A stretch of 64,000 bases of DNA from Streptomyces tirandamycinicus (GTDB taxonomy: Bacteria; Actinomycetota; Actinomycetes; Streptomycetales; Streptomycetaceae). The position numbers were made by a program, and so were the translations under genes. The stretch covers positions 4,661,001 to 4,725,000 of the forward strand of contig NZ_CP029188.1 of assembly GCF_003097515.1 (NCBI RefSeq), given 5' to 3'. A model generated the notes under the pieces. The model was given only the letters and a program-made list of their open reading frames with translations. It made no database searches and was not told where the DNA came from. Each line of letters opens with the position of its first letter. Within the stretch, counting starts at the first letter, position 1. Below, in pieces: positions 1 to 8,975 of the stretch.

Positions 1-621
1 CGCCACGTCGGCTACCTCCGGCCCGGCGATACCAGGCCGACCTACGCCGACGGCGGCAGCTTCTTCCTGGCCACGGCACTCCCGTCGATCTCGCAGGGCA
101 GGATCGCCTACGCCAAGCTCTACCCGGGCGAGACCGGCTACCGGCTCGGCGTCGAGGTCCTGGACCTCGGCACCGGCACCAAGACGCTGACGGGGCAACT
201 CGGCGAGCCGCAGAGCCTCGGTCAGACCGGCATCAACTCGCAGCACGTCTTCTGGCTGACCGACGAGAACCTCGCCGACACCGGCCAGGCGGGTGTGCGC
301 CGTGCCGACCTCGACGGCCGCAACGTCTTCGACATCGCCCCCGAGGCGAAGCCGCGGGCCCTGCACGGTGTCGACCTGACCGTGTCCGAGGACGCCGTCA
401 CCGTCACCAGCCAGACGCCCGACACCCAGTGGCGCAACGAGACGCTGTCGAAGCTGTGGCAGCTGACCACGGACGGCAGCCGGCTGGACCGCGTCTCCTG
501 CAACCGCGGTGAGCAGCTGTCGCCCGCCGCGGTGTCCGGCAGGCAGGTGGTGTGGCTGGACGGCACGACCGGCTTCACGGACCTGGTCACCCGCACCCGC
601 CCCGCGGGCCTCTGCGGCTGA
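1..621 (+). CDS. Probable exported beta-propeller-like protein, C-terminal part (partial)
   Basis: The frame is open from the first base to the TGA at 619-621, so the gene starts upstream of the window. The visible ~206 residues contain repeated short beta-rich units such as GRIAYAKLYPG, YRLGVEVLDLGTGTK and VFWLTDENL, which resemble the blades of TolB/WD-type propellers. A terminal RVSCNRGEQ segment and a C-terminal LCG supply two cysteines, as often seen in exported Streptomyces proteins. The N-terminus, and therefore any signal peptide, is not visible. No enzyme motif is seen, so I assign no function. A hairpin directly after the stop fits a transcription end. Confidence 0.6.
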   Translation, partial: RHVGYLRPGDTRPTYADGGSFFLATALPSISQGRIAYAKLYPGETGYRLGVEVLDLGTGTKTLTGQLGEPQSLGQTGINSQHVFWLTDENLADTGQAGVRRADLDGRNVFDIAPEAKPRALHGVDLTVSEDAVTVTSQTPDTQWRNETLSKLWQLTTDGSRLDRVSCNRGEQLSPAAVSGRQVVWLDGTTGFTDLVTRTRPAGLCG

Positions 622-637
622 TCACCGCCTGTTGACC

Positions 638-674
638 GGAGCCCCCGGTGCGGCACCGCCGCGCCGGGGGCTCC
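638..674 (+). terminator. Hairpin terminator after the partial first gene
   Basis: The arms GGAGCCCCCGGTGC (638-651) and GCGCCGGGGGCTCC (661-674) pair over 14 positions with one G-U, around a 9-base loop. It begins 16 bases after the stop codon. No U-tract follows, which is common in high-GC actinobacteria. Confidence 0.65.
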
Positions 675-821
675 GTGCGCCGGTACCGGCGCCGGTGCCC
701 GCCGCCCGCCGGCCCCTGCGAAATACTGGGCGAGCCGCGGCGACGGGGGCCGCCGAGGGGAACTCATGGCCGGGAGACCCCGGGAAACCCATGGCCGGGA
801 ACGCGTGTGAAGGGTGCTGAC

Positions 822-1316
822 GTGCACGGAAGCGGTACGGGGAACGACACCGGGCCGAACGGAGGCAGCGGTGCGGACCAGGAGTTCCGGGAGTTCCTCG
901 CCCTGGAGCGGGAGCTGGCCGTGTTCCTGCGCCGGGCCCGGGCGAGCTCGGGCGAGATGGCCCGCGAGGTCCACCCCGGACTGGAGCCCTCCGCCTACGG
1001 CCTGCTGGTACGGCTGGAGGAGTGCGGGGCACAGCGCGCCACCGATCTCGCCGGGTACTTCGGCGTCGGCAAGGCGACGATGAGCCGGCAGCTGCGCGCG
1101 CTGGACGAACTCGGCCTGGTCACCCGCGAGCCCGACCCGGCCGACGGCCGCGCCTGGCTCGTCCGGCTGACCGACGAGGGACTCACCCGCTTCCGCGCGG
1201 TACGGAAGGCCCGGCGCGAGCGGTACGTGCGGAAGCTGGCCGGCTGGGACCGCGGCGAGGTCGCCGAACTGGCCCGGCTGCTGCACCAGCTCAACGCCCG
1301 CTCCGAGGAGGGCTGA
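822..1316 (+). CDS. MarR-family transcriptional regulator
   Basis: A 164-residue protein with a winged helix-turn-helix of MarR type. After a ~20-residue glycine-rich leader come helix 1 (FREFLALERELAVFLRRAR), the recognition region (ATDLAGYFGVGKATMSRQLR) and the wing (LGLVTREPDPADGRAWLVRLT). The DPADGRAWLV wing motif is typical of the family. I chose GTG 822 because AAGGG lies 7 bases before it; GTG 807 in the same frame is possible but has a poorer ribosome site. MarR proteins usually repress themselves and a neighbour. The nearest genes are the convergent PP2C-like gene and the unrelated upstream partial gene, so the target is unknown. Several imperfect GGCTGAGGA repeats follow the stop (1313-1350). 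Confidence 0.85.
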   Translation: MHGSGTGNDTGPNGGSGADQEFREFLALERELAVFLRRARASSGEMAREVHPGLEPSAYGLLVRLEECGAQRATDLAGYFGVGKATMSRQLRALDELGLVTREPDPADGRAWLVRLTDEGLTRFRAVRKARRERYVRKLAGWDRGEVAELARLLHQLNARSEEG

Positions 1317-1375
1317 GGAGGGCTGAGGACAGCTGAGGACGGCTGAGGAGTCCCGGCACGCCGCCGTCCGACGGG

Positions 1376-2191
1376 TCAGGACCCGGGGAGCGGCGGATCC
1401 GAGGGGGCCTGGAGTTCCGCGTACACCGCGGTCGCGTCGTCGTGGGTCTTCCAGCGGGTCTCGCCGCCCCGACGGGCGTCCGCGGCCTCCAGCGCCCGCA
1501 CCCGGCCGACCAGCCCGTTCGGCCCCTCCTTGCGCAGCAGCTCCATGAGGTCCGCCCAGCTCCCCTCCGCGAAGAGGTCGGTCCAGCGGGACGCCCCGTC
1601 GGTCAGGGCGACCACCGCCCGCACGTCCGCACGCGGAGTCGTGCCCGTGACCGCGCGCGCCGCCACCGCCGGGTCCGCGGCCGCCGTGAAGAAGCCGCCG
1701 TCCCGGTTGCGCAGGGCGTCCGTCGCGCTGAGCGAGCGGAGGACCTCCCTCGGGATGCGGTCCAGCCGGTCGTCCAGCACCGCGTGCACCACCCCGTCCG
1801 GCGCCTCCAGCAGAAGCGTCGAGTCCGAGAGGACCAGATGCTCGACCGATTCCCCGTTCCAGCGAACCGCCACCACGGTTGCCTGGGGCGTGCGGACGTG
1901 AGAAAGGTCACAGCTGTCGCGGTGGGCGTCGGCGGTGCGCCGGATGGACAGGGCCAGCGCCTCGGCCAGGGGCATATCCCTCCGCGAACCGGACAGTTCG
2001 AGCAGGGCTCCGCCCAGATGTGAGGTGAACCAGGGGACGCCGTGCACACAACCGTCGCCGCCCCGGGGCGGCGTCACCCCGTCGAGGACCACCAGCGATC
2101 CGCCCTGGCCCGAGGCCGGGAGGGCGAGTGACGCCCAGTCCTCGTTCGGGCGTTCGGCGGTGCCGGGTACGGTGGCGAGCTCGAAGCGCAT
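1376..2191 (-). CDS. PP2C-like protein phosphatase-family protein
   Basis: A 271-residue protein with the scattered acidic motifs of the PP2C/PPM fold: NEDW near residue 16, LDGVTPP near 36, ALTDGASRW near 195 and THDDATAVY near 255. These Asp residues bind the metals that activate water for phosphoserine/threonine hydrolysis in true PP2C enzymes. The protein is shorter and more divergent than SpoIIE- or Stp-type phosphatases and has no sensor or membrane segment, so it is probably cytoplasmic. It starts at ATG 2191 and diverges from the cvn operon across a 361-bp gap. A link to the neighbouring kinase is possible but only positional. Catalytic activity is inferred from the motifs. Confidence 0.7.
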   Translation of the reverse strand: MRFELATVPGTAERPNEDWASLALPASGQGGSLVVLDGVTPPRGGDGCVHGVPWFTSHLGGALLELSGSRRDMPLAEALALSIRRTADAHRDSCDLSHVRTPQATVVAVRWNGESVEHLVLSDSTLLLEAPDGVVHAVLDDRLDRIPREVLRSLSATDALRNRDGGFFTAAADPAVAARAVTGTTPRADVRAVVALTDGASRWTDLFAEGSWADLMELLRKEGPNGLVGRVRALEAADARRGGETRWKTHDDATAVYAELQAPSDPPLPGS

Positions 2192-2552
2192 GGTCCCCAG
2201 TCTGCACGAGCCGACACGCTTTCTTCACGAAGCCTGCAAGGGTGGAGAATTGGTCTCCACCAGCCGCTCGACCTGGGCCTTCTCGGCGGAATCGGCGGCC
2301 CCGCCGAGCTGCGGGCGGGCATCCTGCCAAAGCCTGGGCCGAAGGTCCAACCGATCCCCTGTGCGCAGGGAAAGTGCAATTGCGAACGGGTTGTTTGCCA
2401 ACTCCGGAGTGATGTTCACTCGTTCGTGTGGCGGAGCGGCCGATGTGCGCCCCCCTCTTGAAGCCGCTGGGATGGTCGTGGATCGTGCCAGAGGTGGGGG
2501 ACTCGCGTGATGACCGGCCGTCACCTCTGCTTCATGGGCGGACGAGTCAGGA
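2192..2552. other. Divergent intergenic region, no gene seen
   Basis: 361 bases between the divergent PP2C-like gene and the cvn operon. It is locally less GC-rich around 2370-2425, as expected for promoter DNA, but I cannot name convincing -35/-10 pairs. Short open frames here have no family features and no ribosome sites. Confidence 0.5.
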
Positions 2553-5500
2553 ATGCGAGCACCGGTGCAGAAGAAGCGGCCTCGGGGCAAGGGCAGCACG
2601 GACGGCACGGCCTCTTCGGGGCCCGCGGCACCTCAGGTACCCCCGTCGCCCGCGATCCCCTCGGCGACGTCGGACGATCGTGCGGCTCCCGTACCCCCGG
2701 CGTACACGGAACCCTCGGCCGAGGCCCGCGCGGCCTCCGACCCCACGCTCCTCCCCGGCGGGCGCCCCGTGCGCGTACGCCGCCGGCTGGTCGCGGGCGT
2801 CGCCGCGGTCACCCTCACGGTGGCGGCCGCCGGTGCTCCGGCGATCCTCCTCGCCTCCGACGACCTCAGCGAGTCCCAGCGGCTCGTCACCCTCGCCGAG
2901 CTCAACCGCCAGGCCGTCACGCTGGCCCACTCCCTCGCCGACGAGCGCGACGAGGTCACCGCGTACATCGCGGCAGGCCGCGAGGACCAGCAGGGCGACA
3001 AGAAGGACCGCCGCGAGATCTCCGGCAACCGAGGTGCCCGGGTCGACCGGCAGATAGACGAGATCCGCGGCAACGTCCCGGCCGACCACGCCGACCTGCG
3101 CCGCGGTCTCGGCACCGTGAACTCCGTCCGACGCACCGCGCTCACCGGCAAGGGCACCGCCCTGGAGGCGTACAAGGCGTACACCGACATCATCGAAGGG
3201 CTGCACGCGCTCGCCGACGAGCTCGCCGAGAGGACCCCGGCCCGCGCCGCCGAGGCCACCCGCGCGCCGGCGGCCCTCGGCCTCGCCGTCGAGCAGGCGT
3301 CCGCCACCCGCGGCCTGCTGCTCGCCGCGCTGTCCGTGCCCGGCCCCGCGAACGACGGCCCCTCCTTCGACCCGGTCACCGGGCTGCCGGTCGAGGACGA
3401 GGGCGACGCCAGGACCGAGGAGGCCCGCAACGTCCTGAGCGCCGCCGCGCAGCAGGCGCGCGTCCGCGAGCTCGCCGCGCTCGCCGACTTCGACCAGGCC
3501 GCGGGCACCGCGGCCCGCGCCCGGCTCACCGGCACCGTCACCGGTCCCGACGTCAAGACGGCCGAGGCCTACCTCGCCCGTCTCACCGACCAGCCCGAAC
3601 TCTCCGAGAAGGACCGCGAGTCCAGCCGCGAGAAGCTCGAGGACTCGCTGTCCGCCAGGATCGAGCAGATGCGCGGCGTCGAGTCCGCGCTCGCCTCCGC
3701 CCAGGTCGAACGCCTGGAGCAGCTCCGCGACGACGACGTCACCGCCCTGGAACTGCGCATCGCGCTGCTCGGCGGCTGTCTGCTCGTCGTCGTGGGCATC
3801 TCCGCGGCCGTCGCCCGCACCCTCACGCGCCCGCTGGCCGTGCTCCGCATCGGCGCCGCCCGCCTCGCGGGGGCGCCCGAGGGCGAGGAGCCGATCCGCT
3901 TCACCGGCCGCAACGACGAGTTCGCCCAGGTCGTACGGTCGCTCAACACCCTGCACGGCAAGCTGGTGGACCTCGCCGCGCGGAGCCGCCACCTGGACGC
4001 CGAACGCGGCGAACTGACCTCCGCGAGTGCGGAGTTCGCCGCCCGGCGGGCCGAGCTCCAGGAGCGCACGGCGGAGGTCACGGAGCAGCTCGACAAGCTG
4101 CGCCGCACGGTGGGCCACACCTTCGTCAACCTCGCGCTGCGCACCCTCGGCCTCGTCGAGCGCCAGCTGGGTGTCATCGAGGGCCTGGAGGAGCGCGAGC
4201 AGGACCCGGACCGGCTCGCCACCCTCTTCAAGCTCGACCACATGGCCACGGTGATGCGCCGGCACAGCGAGAACCTGCTGGTCCTCGCCGGAGCCGAGCA
4301 CGGCCACAGCCACCCCGGCCCGGTGCCGCTGGTCGACGTCATGCGCGCCGCGGTCAGCGAGATCGAGCGGTACGAGCGCGTCGTCATCCAGTCCCTGCCG
4401 CCGCACGCCCACGTCGCCGGGTTCGCAGCCGACGACCTCAGCCACCTCGTGGCGGAACTGCTGGAGAACGCCACGTCCTTCTCGCCTCCGGACGCCCAGG
4501 TCCAGCTCTCCGGCTGGCTGCTGGAGAGCGGCGAGATCATGCTCTCGGTCCAGGACGAGGGCATAGGGATGGCCCCCGACCGGCTCGAGGAGCTCAACAC
4601 GCGCCTGGCGTCCACCGAGCGGGTGGACGACCTCGACCCCGCCGCGGGCGGCGAGGGACTGGGCCTGAAGGTGGCCGGTCTGCTGGCCCGCCGCCACGGA
4701 GTGCGCGTCCAGCTGCGCGAGCAGAAGGGCGGCGGCATCGCCGCGGTCGTGGTCCTTCCGCAGGGCCTGCTGCCCGAGGGCGCGGCGACCGCCTCCCCGC
4801 AGGCGGCTCCCGTGCCCGGCGCCGGTCCGGCGGTGAACCTCCCCGGCTCGGTCGCGGAGGCCAACTCCAACGCGCTGCCCGGCCGTCGCGTTCCCGCCGG
4901 TGACCCCCTGGTCGCCGCCGCTGAGAAGGCCGTCCAGGACGCCGGAGTGGACGGGCCCGCGCCCGCCGTGCCGGGGCCCCGGCAGTCCCCGGAGACGGGC
5001 ACGGACGCGGGGACGGACACGGGACATGACACGGTGACGGCGACGGCGAGCGGTTCGGCGACCGGTGCGGCGAGCGGTTCGGCGAGCGGTGCGGCGAGCG
5101 GTGCGGCGAGCGGTTCGGGCACGGAGTACGGGGCCACGACCTCCGGAGCCGGATCCTTCGCGCCGCAGCCGGGCGTGGAGCAGGTGGGCCCCGACGCCGG
5201 GGCGGCTCCCGGGCGTTCGCCCTTCGCGCCCGGCCCGTCGGACACCCCGGCCGAGTTCGGCGCCGGGGCCACGACCGGGGAGGCGTACGGCCGCGACGGC
5301 GGGTACGGCCGCGACGGCGGGTACGGCCGCGACGGCGAGTACGGGCCCGACGGCGAGTACGGGCGAGAGTACGGGCACGACCGCGAGTACGGGCGAGAGC
5401 ACGGGCCCGACGGCGAGGCCGCCGGGGAGCCCGCCGCCACCGCCCCGGAGACCACCCTCCAGGTCCGTCTGCCCCACCCCGCGCCGGAGCCGGAGGCCCA

Positions 5501-5900
5501 CGGGCGCGGCGTGACGGGGGCCGCACCCGGCGGAGCGCACGCGGCGAGCGACCCCGGCCCCGGCCCCGACTCCGGTCCCGGCGGCGCGGACCCGACCGGT
5601 CACCGTGCCCCGGAACCCGAGGCTGCCGCGCAGCCCGGCGACCCCGCGGAGATCGTCACCGACAAGGGCCTGCCCAAGCGGACGCCCAAGGTCGTCGCAC
5701 CGCTCGGCGCGCCCAAGGAGCGCCGCGGGTCCGTCGACGCCGAGGAACTCCGCCGCCGGCTCGGCGGCTTCCACCAGGGCGCCAAGGACGGCCGCCGCGA
5801 CGTGGAGGCGGAGTTCGCCGACCCCGCCCGGGCACACGGCACGGAACAGACGTCACAGAGCGAGGAATCGGGGGACACCGTCGAGGAGGCACACAGTTGA
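2553..5900 (+). CDS. cvnA: Conservon sensor histidine kinase with NIT domain (CvnA-like)
   Basis: 1115 residues. A basic, proline-rich N-terminus is followed by membrane helix 1 (about 72-102), an extracellular NIT-type helical sensor (about 103-400), membrane helix 2 (about 404-421), HAMP, and an HATPase_c domain. The kinase core shows LDHMATVMRRHSENLLVL in place of a classical H-box, the N-box LVAELLENATSFSPP, G1 DEGIGM and G2 EGLGLK. The last ~370 residues are disordered, with an Ala-Ser-Gly repeat (nt ~5045-5120) and a YGRDGG/YGPDGE repeat (nt ~5285-5412). In known conservons CvnA forms a membrane complex with CvnB-D resembling a G-protein-coupled system. Its stop overlaps the next start (TTGA), giving a tight cvnABCD operon. 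The ligand is unknown. Confidence 0.93.
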   Translation: MRAPVQKKRPRGKGSTDGTASSGPAAPQVPPSPAIPSATSDDRAAPVPPAYTEPSAEARAASDPTLLPGGRPVRVRRRLVAGVAAVTLTVAAAGAPAILLASDDLSESQRLVTLAELNRQAVTLAHSLADERDEVTAYIAAGREDQQGDKKDRREISGNRGARVDRQIDEIRGNVPADHADLRRGLGTVNSVRRTALTGKGTALEAYKAYTDIIEGLHALADELAERTPARAAEATRAPAALGLAVEQASATRGLLLAALSVPGPANDGPSFDPVTGLPVEDEGDARTEEARNVLSAAAQQARVRELAALADFDQAAGTAARARLTGTVTGPDVKTAEAYLARLTDQPELSEKDRESSREKLEDSLSARIEQMRGVESALASAQVERLEQLRDDDVTALELRIALLGGCLLVVVGISAAVARTLTRPLAVLRIGAARLAGAPEGEEPIRFTGRNDEFAQVVRSLNTLHGKLVDLAARSRHLDAERGELTSASAEFAARRAELQERTAEVTEQLDKLRRTVGHTFVNLALRTLGLVERQLGVIEGLEEREQDPDRLATLFKLDHMATVMRRHSENLLVLAGAEHGHSHPGPVPLVDVMRAAVSEIERYERVVIQSLPPHAHVAGFAADDLSHLVAELLENATSFSPPDAQVQLSGWLLESGEIMLSVQDEGIGMAPDRLEELNTRLASTERVDDLDPAAGGEGLGLKVAGLLARRHGVRVQLREQKGGGIAAVVVLPQGLLPEGAATASPQAAPVPGAGPAVNLPGSVAEANSNALPGRRVPAGDPLVAAAEKAVQDAGVDGPAPAVPGPRQSPETGTDAGTDTGHDTVTATASGSATGAASGSASGAASGAASGSGTEYGATTSGAGSFAPQPGVEQVGPDAGAAPGRSPFAPGPSDTPAEFGAGATTGEAYGRDGGYGRDGGYGRDGEYGPDGEYGREYGHDREYGREHGPDGEAAGEPAATAPETTLQVRLPHPAPEPEAHGRGVTGAAPGGAHAASDPGPGPDSGPGGADPTGHRAPEPEAAAQPGDPAEIVTDKGLPKRTPKVVAPLGAPKERRGSVDAEELRRRLGGFHQGAKDGRRDVEAEFADPARAHGTEQTSQSEESGDTVEEAHS

Positions 5901-6379
5901 CCGCGACAGGAACCTTCGGGCTGAGCAGCGAAGCCCGTAACCTTCACTGGCTGTTGGGCAACCTCGTCGAGGAGGTACCGGGAGTACGCTCCGTCGCCGT
6001 CGTCTCGTCCGACGGGCTGCTCCTGCTCTCCTCCGACCCGGCGCACAACACCGCACCCAGCGCGACGCAGCGCCAGGACGGCCCGCGCGGTTCCAGCGCC
6101 GACCTCGCCACCATCGTCTCCGGCATCGGCAGCCTGACCATCGGCGCGGCCAAGCTGATGGACGGCGGTGGCGTCAAGCAGACCATGGTCGCGATGGAGG
6201 AGGGCAGCCTCTTCGTGATGTCGATCAGCGACGGCTCGCTGCTCGGCGTGCACGCCACCGCGGACTGCGACATGAGCGTCGTCGCGTACCACATGGCGCT
6301 CTTCGTGGGCCGCGCCGGACACGTACTCACCCCCGAAGTCCGCAGTGAGCTGCGCAAATCGTTGGAGAGCGCCAAGTGA
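5897..6379 (+). CDS. cvnB: Roadblock/LC7 domain protein (CvnB-like)
   Basis: A 160-residue single-domain roadblock/LC7 protein; the core is ARNLHWLLGNLVEEVPGVRSVAVVSSDGLLLL followed by a long second half ending VAYHMALFVG. Roadblock proteins bind small GTPases and often act as their activating or recruiting partner, here probably the GTPase encoded two genes downstream. It starts with TTG 5897, which overlaps the kinase stop by four bases. The ribosome site GAGGAGG (5884-5890) lies inside the end of the kinase gene, so translation is probably coupled. Size and order are typical of a conservon. Confidence 0.93.
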   Translation: MTATGTFGLSSEARNLHWLLGNLVEEVPGVRSVAVVSSDGLLLLSSDPAHNTAPSATQRQDGPRGSSADLATIVSGIGSLTIGAAKLMDGGGVKQTMVAMEEGSLFVMSISDGSLLGVHATADCDMSVVAYHMALFVGRAGHVLTPEVRSELRKSLESAK

Positions 6380-6789
6380 CGTCCGCCGCCCAGCCCGCCC
6401 CCCGGCTCCCGGTACGGGGGGACGGAAAACGTCCCGCCCGCGTCCGCCCCTACTCGCTCACCGGAGGCCGCACCCGCTTCGGCCACGTCCTCCTCGTCGA
6501 GACGTTCGTCGCGGCCCTGGAGGCGGGCGACGAACGTAAGGAGCTGACGAACGGCAACCTCACCTCCCGTGTGATGCCGGAGATGCGGGCCATCGTCGAA
6601 CTCTGCCGCCGGATGCGGACGGTCGCCGAGATCTCCGCGCTGCTGAAGATGCCCCTGGGCGTGGTCCGGGTGCTGCTCAGCGACCTCGCGGACCAAGGAA
6701 TGATACGTGTGTACGGCACCGGGCACGGCGACGGCCGCCCCGACCGCGCGCTGCTCGAAAGGGTGCTGAGTGGACTCCGTCGTCTCTGA
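6376..6789 (+). CDS. cvnC: DUF742 winged-helix protein (CvnC-like)
   Basis: A 137-residue DUF742 protein. The conserved opening VRPYSLTGGRT, the central LTNGNLTSRVMPEMRAIVELC and the helix pair ISALLKMPLGVVRVLLSDL identify the family. The fold resembles a winged helix, but in conservons it is part of the membrane-associated signalling complex rather than a proven DNA-binding protein. The GTG start at 6376 overlaps the cvnB stop (GTGA). The 3' end overlaps the GTPase gene by 20 bases, so all four genes are very probably one translational unit. Confidence 0.92.
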   Translation: MTSAAQPAPRLPVRGDGKRPARVRPYSLTGGRTRFGHVLLVETFVAALEAGDERKELTNGNLTSRVMPEMRAIVELCRRMRTVAEISALLKMPLGVVRVLLSDLADQGMIRVYGTGHGDGRPDRALLERVLSGLRRL

Positions 6790-7393
6790 CCTCCCCACCG
6801 CCGCGGAGGACGAGAACGTACAGCCCTGGCAGAACGACCACACCCGCGCACCGATCGCCACCAAGATCGTCGTCGCGGGGGGCTTCGGCGTGGGCAAGAC
6901 GACCTTCGTCGGGTCGGTCTCCGAGATCACGCCCCTGCAGACCGAGGCGCTGATGACACAGGCGAGCGAGGAGACCGACGATCTCACCGCCACGCCGGAG
7001 AAGCAGACCACGACCGTCGCCATGGACTTCGGGCGGATCACCCTGGACGACGATCTCGTCCTGTACCTCTTCGGCACCCCGGGCCAGCAGCGGTTCTGGT
7101 TCATGTGGGACGACCTGGTACGGGGCGCGATCGGCGCGATAGTGATGGCCGACACCCGGCGGCTGAAGGACTGCTTCCCGGCACTCGACTACTTCGAGAG
7201 CTGCGGGCTCCCCTACGTCGTCGCCGTCAACCACTTCGAGGGGACCCCGTCCTACGAGGCCGACGACGTACGGGAGGCCCTGACCGTCCCGCCGCACGTC
7301 CCGGTTGTGATCATGGACGCGCGCCAGCGGATCACGGTGGTCGAGTCACTGCTCGCCCTCGTGGGCCACGCGCTCGACGCCACGCCCGAATAG
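6770..7393 (+). CDS. cvnD: Conservon small GTP-binding protein (CvnD-like)
   Basis: A 207-residue Ras-like ATP/GTP-binding protein. The P-loop GGFGVGKTT is near residues 38-46, the switch II region is FGTPGQQRFWFMWDDL, and the G4 position reads VAVNHFEG instead of the canonical NKxD, as is usual in this Streptomyces family. It completes the conservon: kinase, roadblock partner, DUF742 and GTPase. It is expected to act at the membrane with the first three. The GTG start at 6770 overlaps cvnC. The flavoprotein gene follows after 64 bases and may be co-transcribed. Confidence 0.93.
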   Translation: MDSVVSDLPTAAEDENVQPWQNDHTRAPIATKIVVAGGFGVGKTTFVGSVSEITPLQTEALMTQASEETDDLTATPEKQTTTVAMDFGRITLDDDLVLYLFGTPGQQRFWFMWDDLVRGAIGAIVMADTRRLKDCFPALDYFESCGLPYVVAVNHFEGTPSYEADDVREALTVPPHVPVVIMDARQRITVVESLLALVGHALDATPE

Positions 7394-7457
7394 CCTCCCG
7401 TCGTCCCCCCCAAGTCCCGTACGTCTCCATTCCCGTACGTCCAGAAAGAGACGCGCC

Positions 7458-8699
7458 ATGCGGAAGATCCTCATAGTCGGCGCCGGTCAGTCCGGACTCC
7501 AGCTCGCCCTCGGCCTCCAGGCACAGGGCTACGAAGTCACCCTGATGTCCAACCGCACGGCGGACGAGATCCGGGCCGGCCGGGTCATGTCCACGCAGTG
7601 CATGTTCCACACCGCGCTCCAGCACGAGCGCGATCTGCAGATCAACTTCTGGGAGTCGCAGGCCCCGAAGATCCAGGGCCTCGGCGTCTCCGTGTCCGGT
7701 CCGGAGTCCCAGCGAGTCGTCGACTGGGTCGGAAAGCTCGACGGCTACGCCCAGTCCGTCGACCAGCGGCTGAAGATGGCCGGCTGGATGGAGACCTTCG
7801 CCCAGCGCGGCGGCCAGCTCGTCATCCACGGCGCGGCCGTGTCCGACCTCGACTACTTCGCGCGCACCTACGACCTGGTGCTGGTCTCGGCGGGCAAGGG
7901 CGAGCTGGTGTCGATGTTCGGCCGCGACGCCTCCCGCTCCCCGTACAGCGAGCCCCAGCGCGCCCTCGCGGTCGCCTACGTCCACGGCCTCGGCCCGCGC
8001 CCCGAGCACCCCGAGTTCGACGCGGTCCGCTGCAACCTGGTCCCGGGCGTCGGCGAGCTGTTCATCATGCCCACGCTGACCCTCTCGGGCCGGGCGGACA
8101 TCCTGTTCTGGGAGGGCGTGCCGGGCGGCCCGCTCGACGTCTTCCAGGGCGTGAAGGACCCCGCCGAGCACCTCTCCCTCACGCTGGAGCTGATGGAGAA
8201 GTTCACGCCGTGGGAGTACGCCCGCGCGACGAAGGTCGAACTGACCGACGCCAACGGCACGCTGGCCGGCCGCTACGCCCCGACCGTGCGCAACCCGGTC
8301 GGACGGCTGCCCGGCGGCGGCCTGGTGCTCGGAGTCGCGGACGTCGTCGTCGCGAACGACCCGATCACCGGGCAGGGCTCCAACTCCGCCTCGAAGTGCG
8401 CCGCCGCCTACCTGGCGTCGATCGTGGAGCACGGCGACCGGCCCTTCGACGAGGAGTGGATGCGGTCGGCGTTCGACCGCTACTGGGAGACGGCGCAGCA
8501 CGTCACCAAGTGGACCAACGCGATGCTGGGCGTCCCGCCCGAGCACGTGCTCAACCTGATCGGCGCGGCGGGCCAGCTCCAGCCGGTCGCCGACCGCTTC
8601 GCCAACGGCTTCAACGACCCGTCGGACTTCGAGAACTTCTTCTTCGACCCGGAGAAGACCTCGGCGTACCTGGCCTCGGTCGGCGGCACGGCCGCCTGA
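7458..8699 (+). CDS. Styrene/indole monooxygenase-family FAD-dependent oxygenase
   Basis: A 413-residue flavoprotein with an N-terminal Rossmann motif (ILIVGAGQSGLQLALGL, residues 4-20) and the long StyA-like body including LVSAGKGELVSMFGRD and DPITGQGSNSASKC. StyA-type enzymes use FADH2 from a separate reductase to epoxidise aromatic alkenes or indole. No reductase gene is nearby, so either it is shared from elsewhere or the substrate and role differ. The ATG at 7458 has GAAAGAGA upstream. It follows the conservon by 64 bases in the same direction, suggesting the signalling complex and this enzyme are used together. A perfect hairpin after the stop ends the unit. Confidence 0.85.
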   Translation: MRKILIVGAGQSGLQLALGLQAQGYEVTLMSNRTADEIRAGRVMSTQCMFHTALQHERDLQINFWESQAPKIQGLGVSVSGPESQRVVDWVGKLDGYAQSVDQRLKMAGWMETFAQRGGQLVIHGAAVSDLDYFARTYDLVLVSAGKGELVSMFGRDASRSPYSEPQRALAVAYVHGLGPRPEHPEFDAVRCNLVPGVGELFIMPTLTLSGRADILFWEGVPGGPLDVFQGVKDPAEHLSLTLELMEKFTPWEYARATKVELTDANGTLAGRYAPTVRNPVGRLPGGGLVLGVADVVVANDPITGQGSNSASKCAAAYLASIVEHGDRPFDEEWMRSAFDRYWETAQHVTKWTNAMLGVPPEHVLNLIGAAGQLQPVADRFANGFNDPSDFENFFFDPEKTSAYLASVGGTAA

Positions 8700-8706
8700 C
8701 GCCGGC

Positions 8707-8748
8707 GGCTCCGCCCCGGCCTGCGATGTGCGCGGCCGGGGCGGAGCC
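8707..8748 (+). terminator. Hairpin terminator after the monooxygenase gene
   Basis: Perfect 15-bp stem: GGCTCCGCCCCGGCC (8707-8721) pairs with GGCCGGGGCGGAGCC (8734-8748) around a 12-base loop, starting 8 bases after the stop. It is the likely end of the conservon/monooxygenase transcript. Confidence 0.75.
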
Positions 8749-8775
8749 ATATGCCGAGCTCGTGACCGAGTCCGT

Positions 8776-8832
8776 GACCGAGCCCGTTGCCGGGCCAGTG
8801 ACCGGCCGCGCGACCGAGCCCGTTGCCGGGCC
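8776..8832. repeat. 21-bp direct repeat, two copies
   Basis: GACCGAGCCCGTTGCCGGGCC occurs at 8776-8796 and again at 8812-8832 (period 36), surrounded by more GTGACCG-type repeats from about 8760. It lies in the non-coding gap between convergent genes and has no evident function. Confidence 0.7.
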
Positions 8833-8975
8833 CGTACGAGAGACCGCACCGGGACCGCCGGGGGAGGGGCGCCTGCCGACGGGGCTCCACCCGCGCCCGG
8901 CACCCTCCCGCTGCGGCGTGGTGCGGGCACGCGCGGAGGTGGGGACCGCCCGATCGGCGGCCGGGCGGCAGCCGG

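Noticed and set aside
2547..5837. 1096-codon open frame on the minus strand opposite the conservon kinase
   Set aside because: It mirrors the high-GC third-position pattern of the real plus-strand gene, has a composition typical of an antisense shadow and shows no domain.
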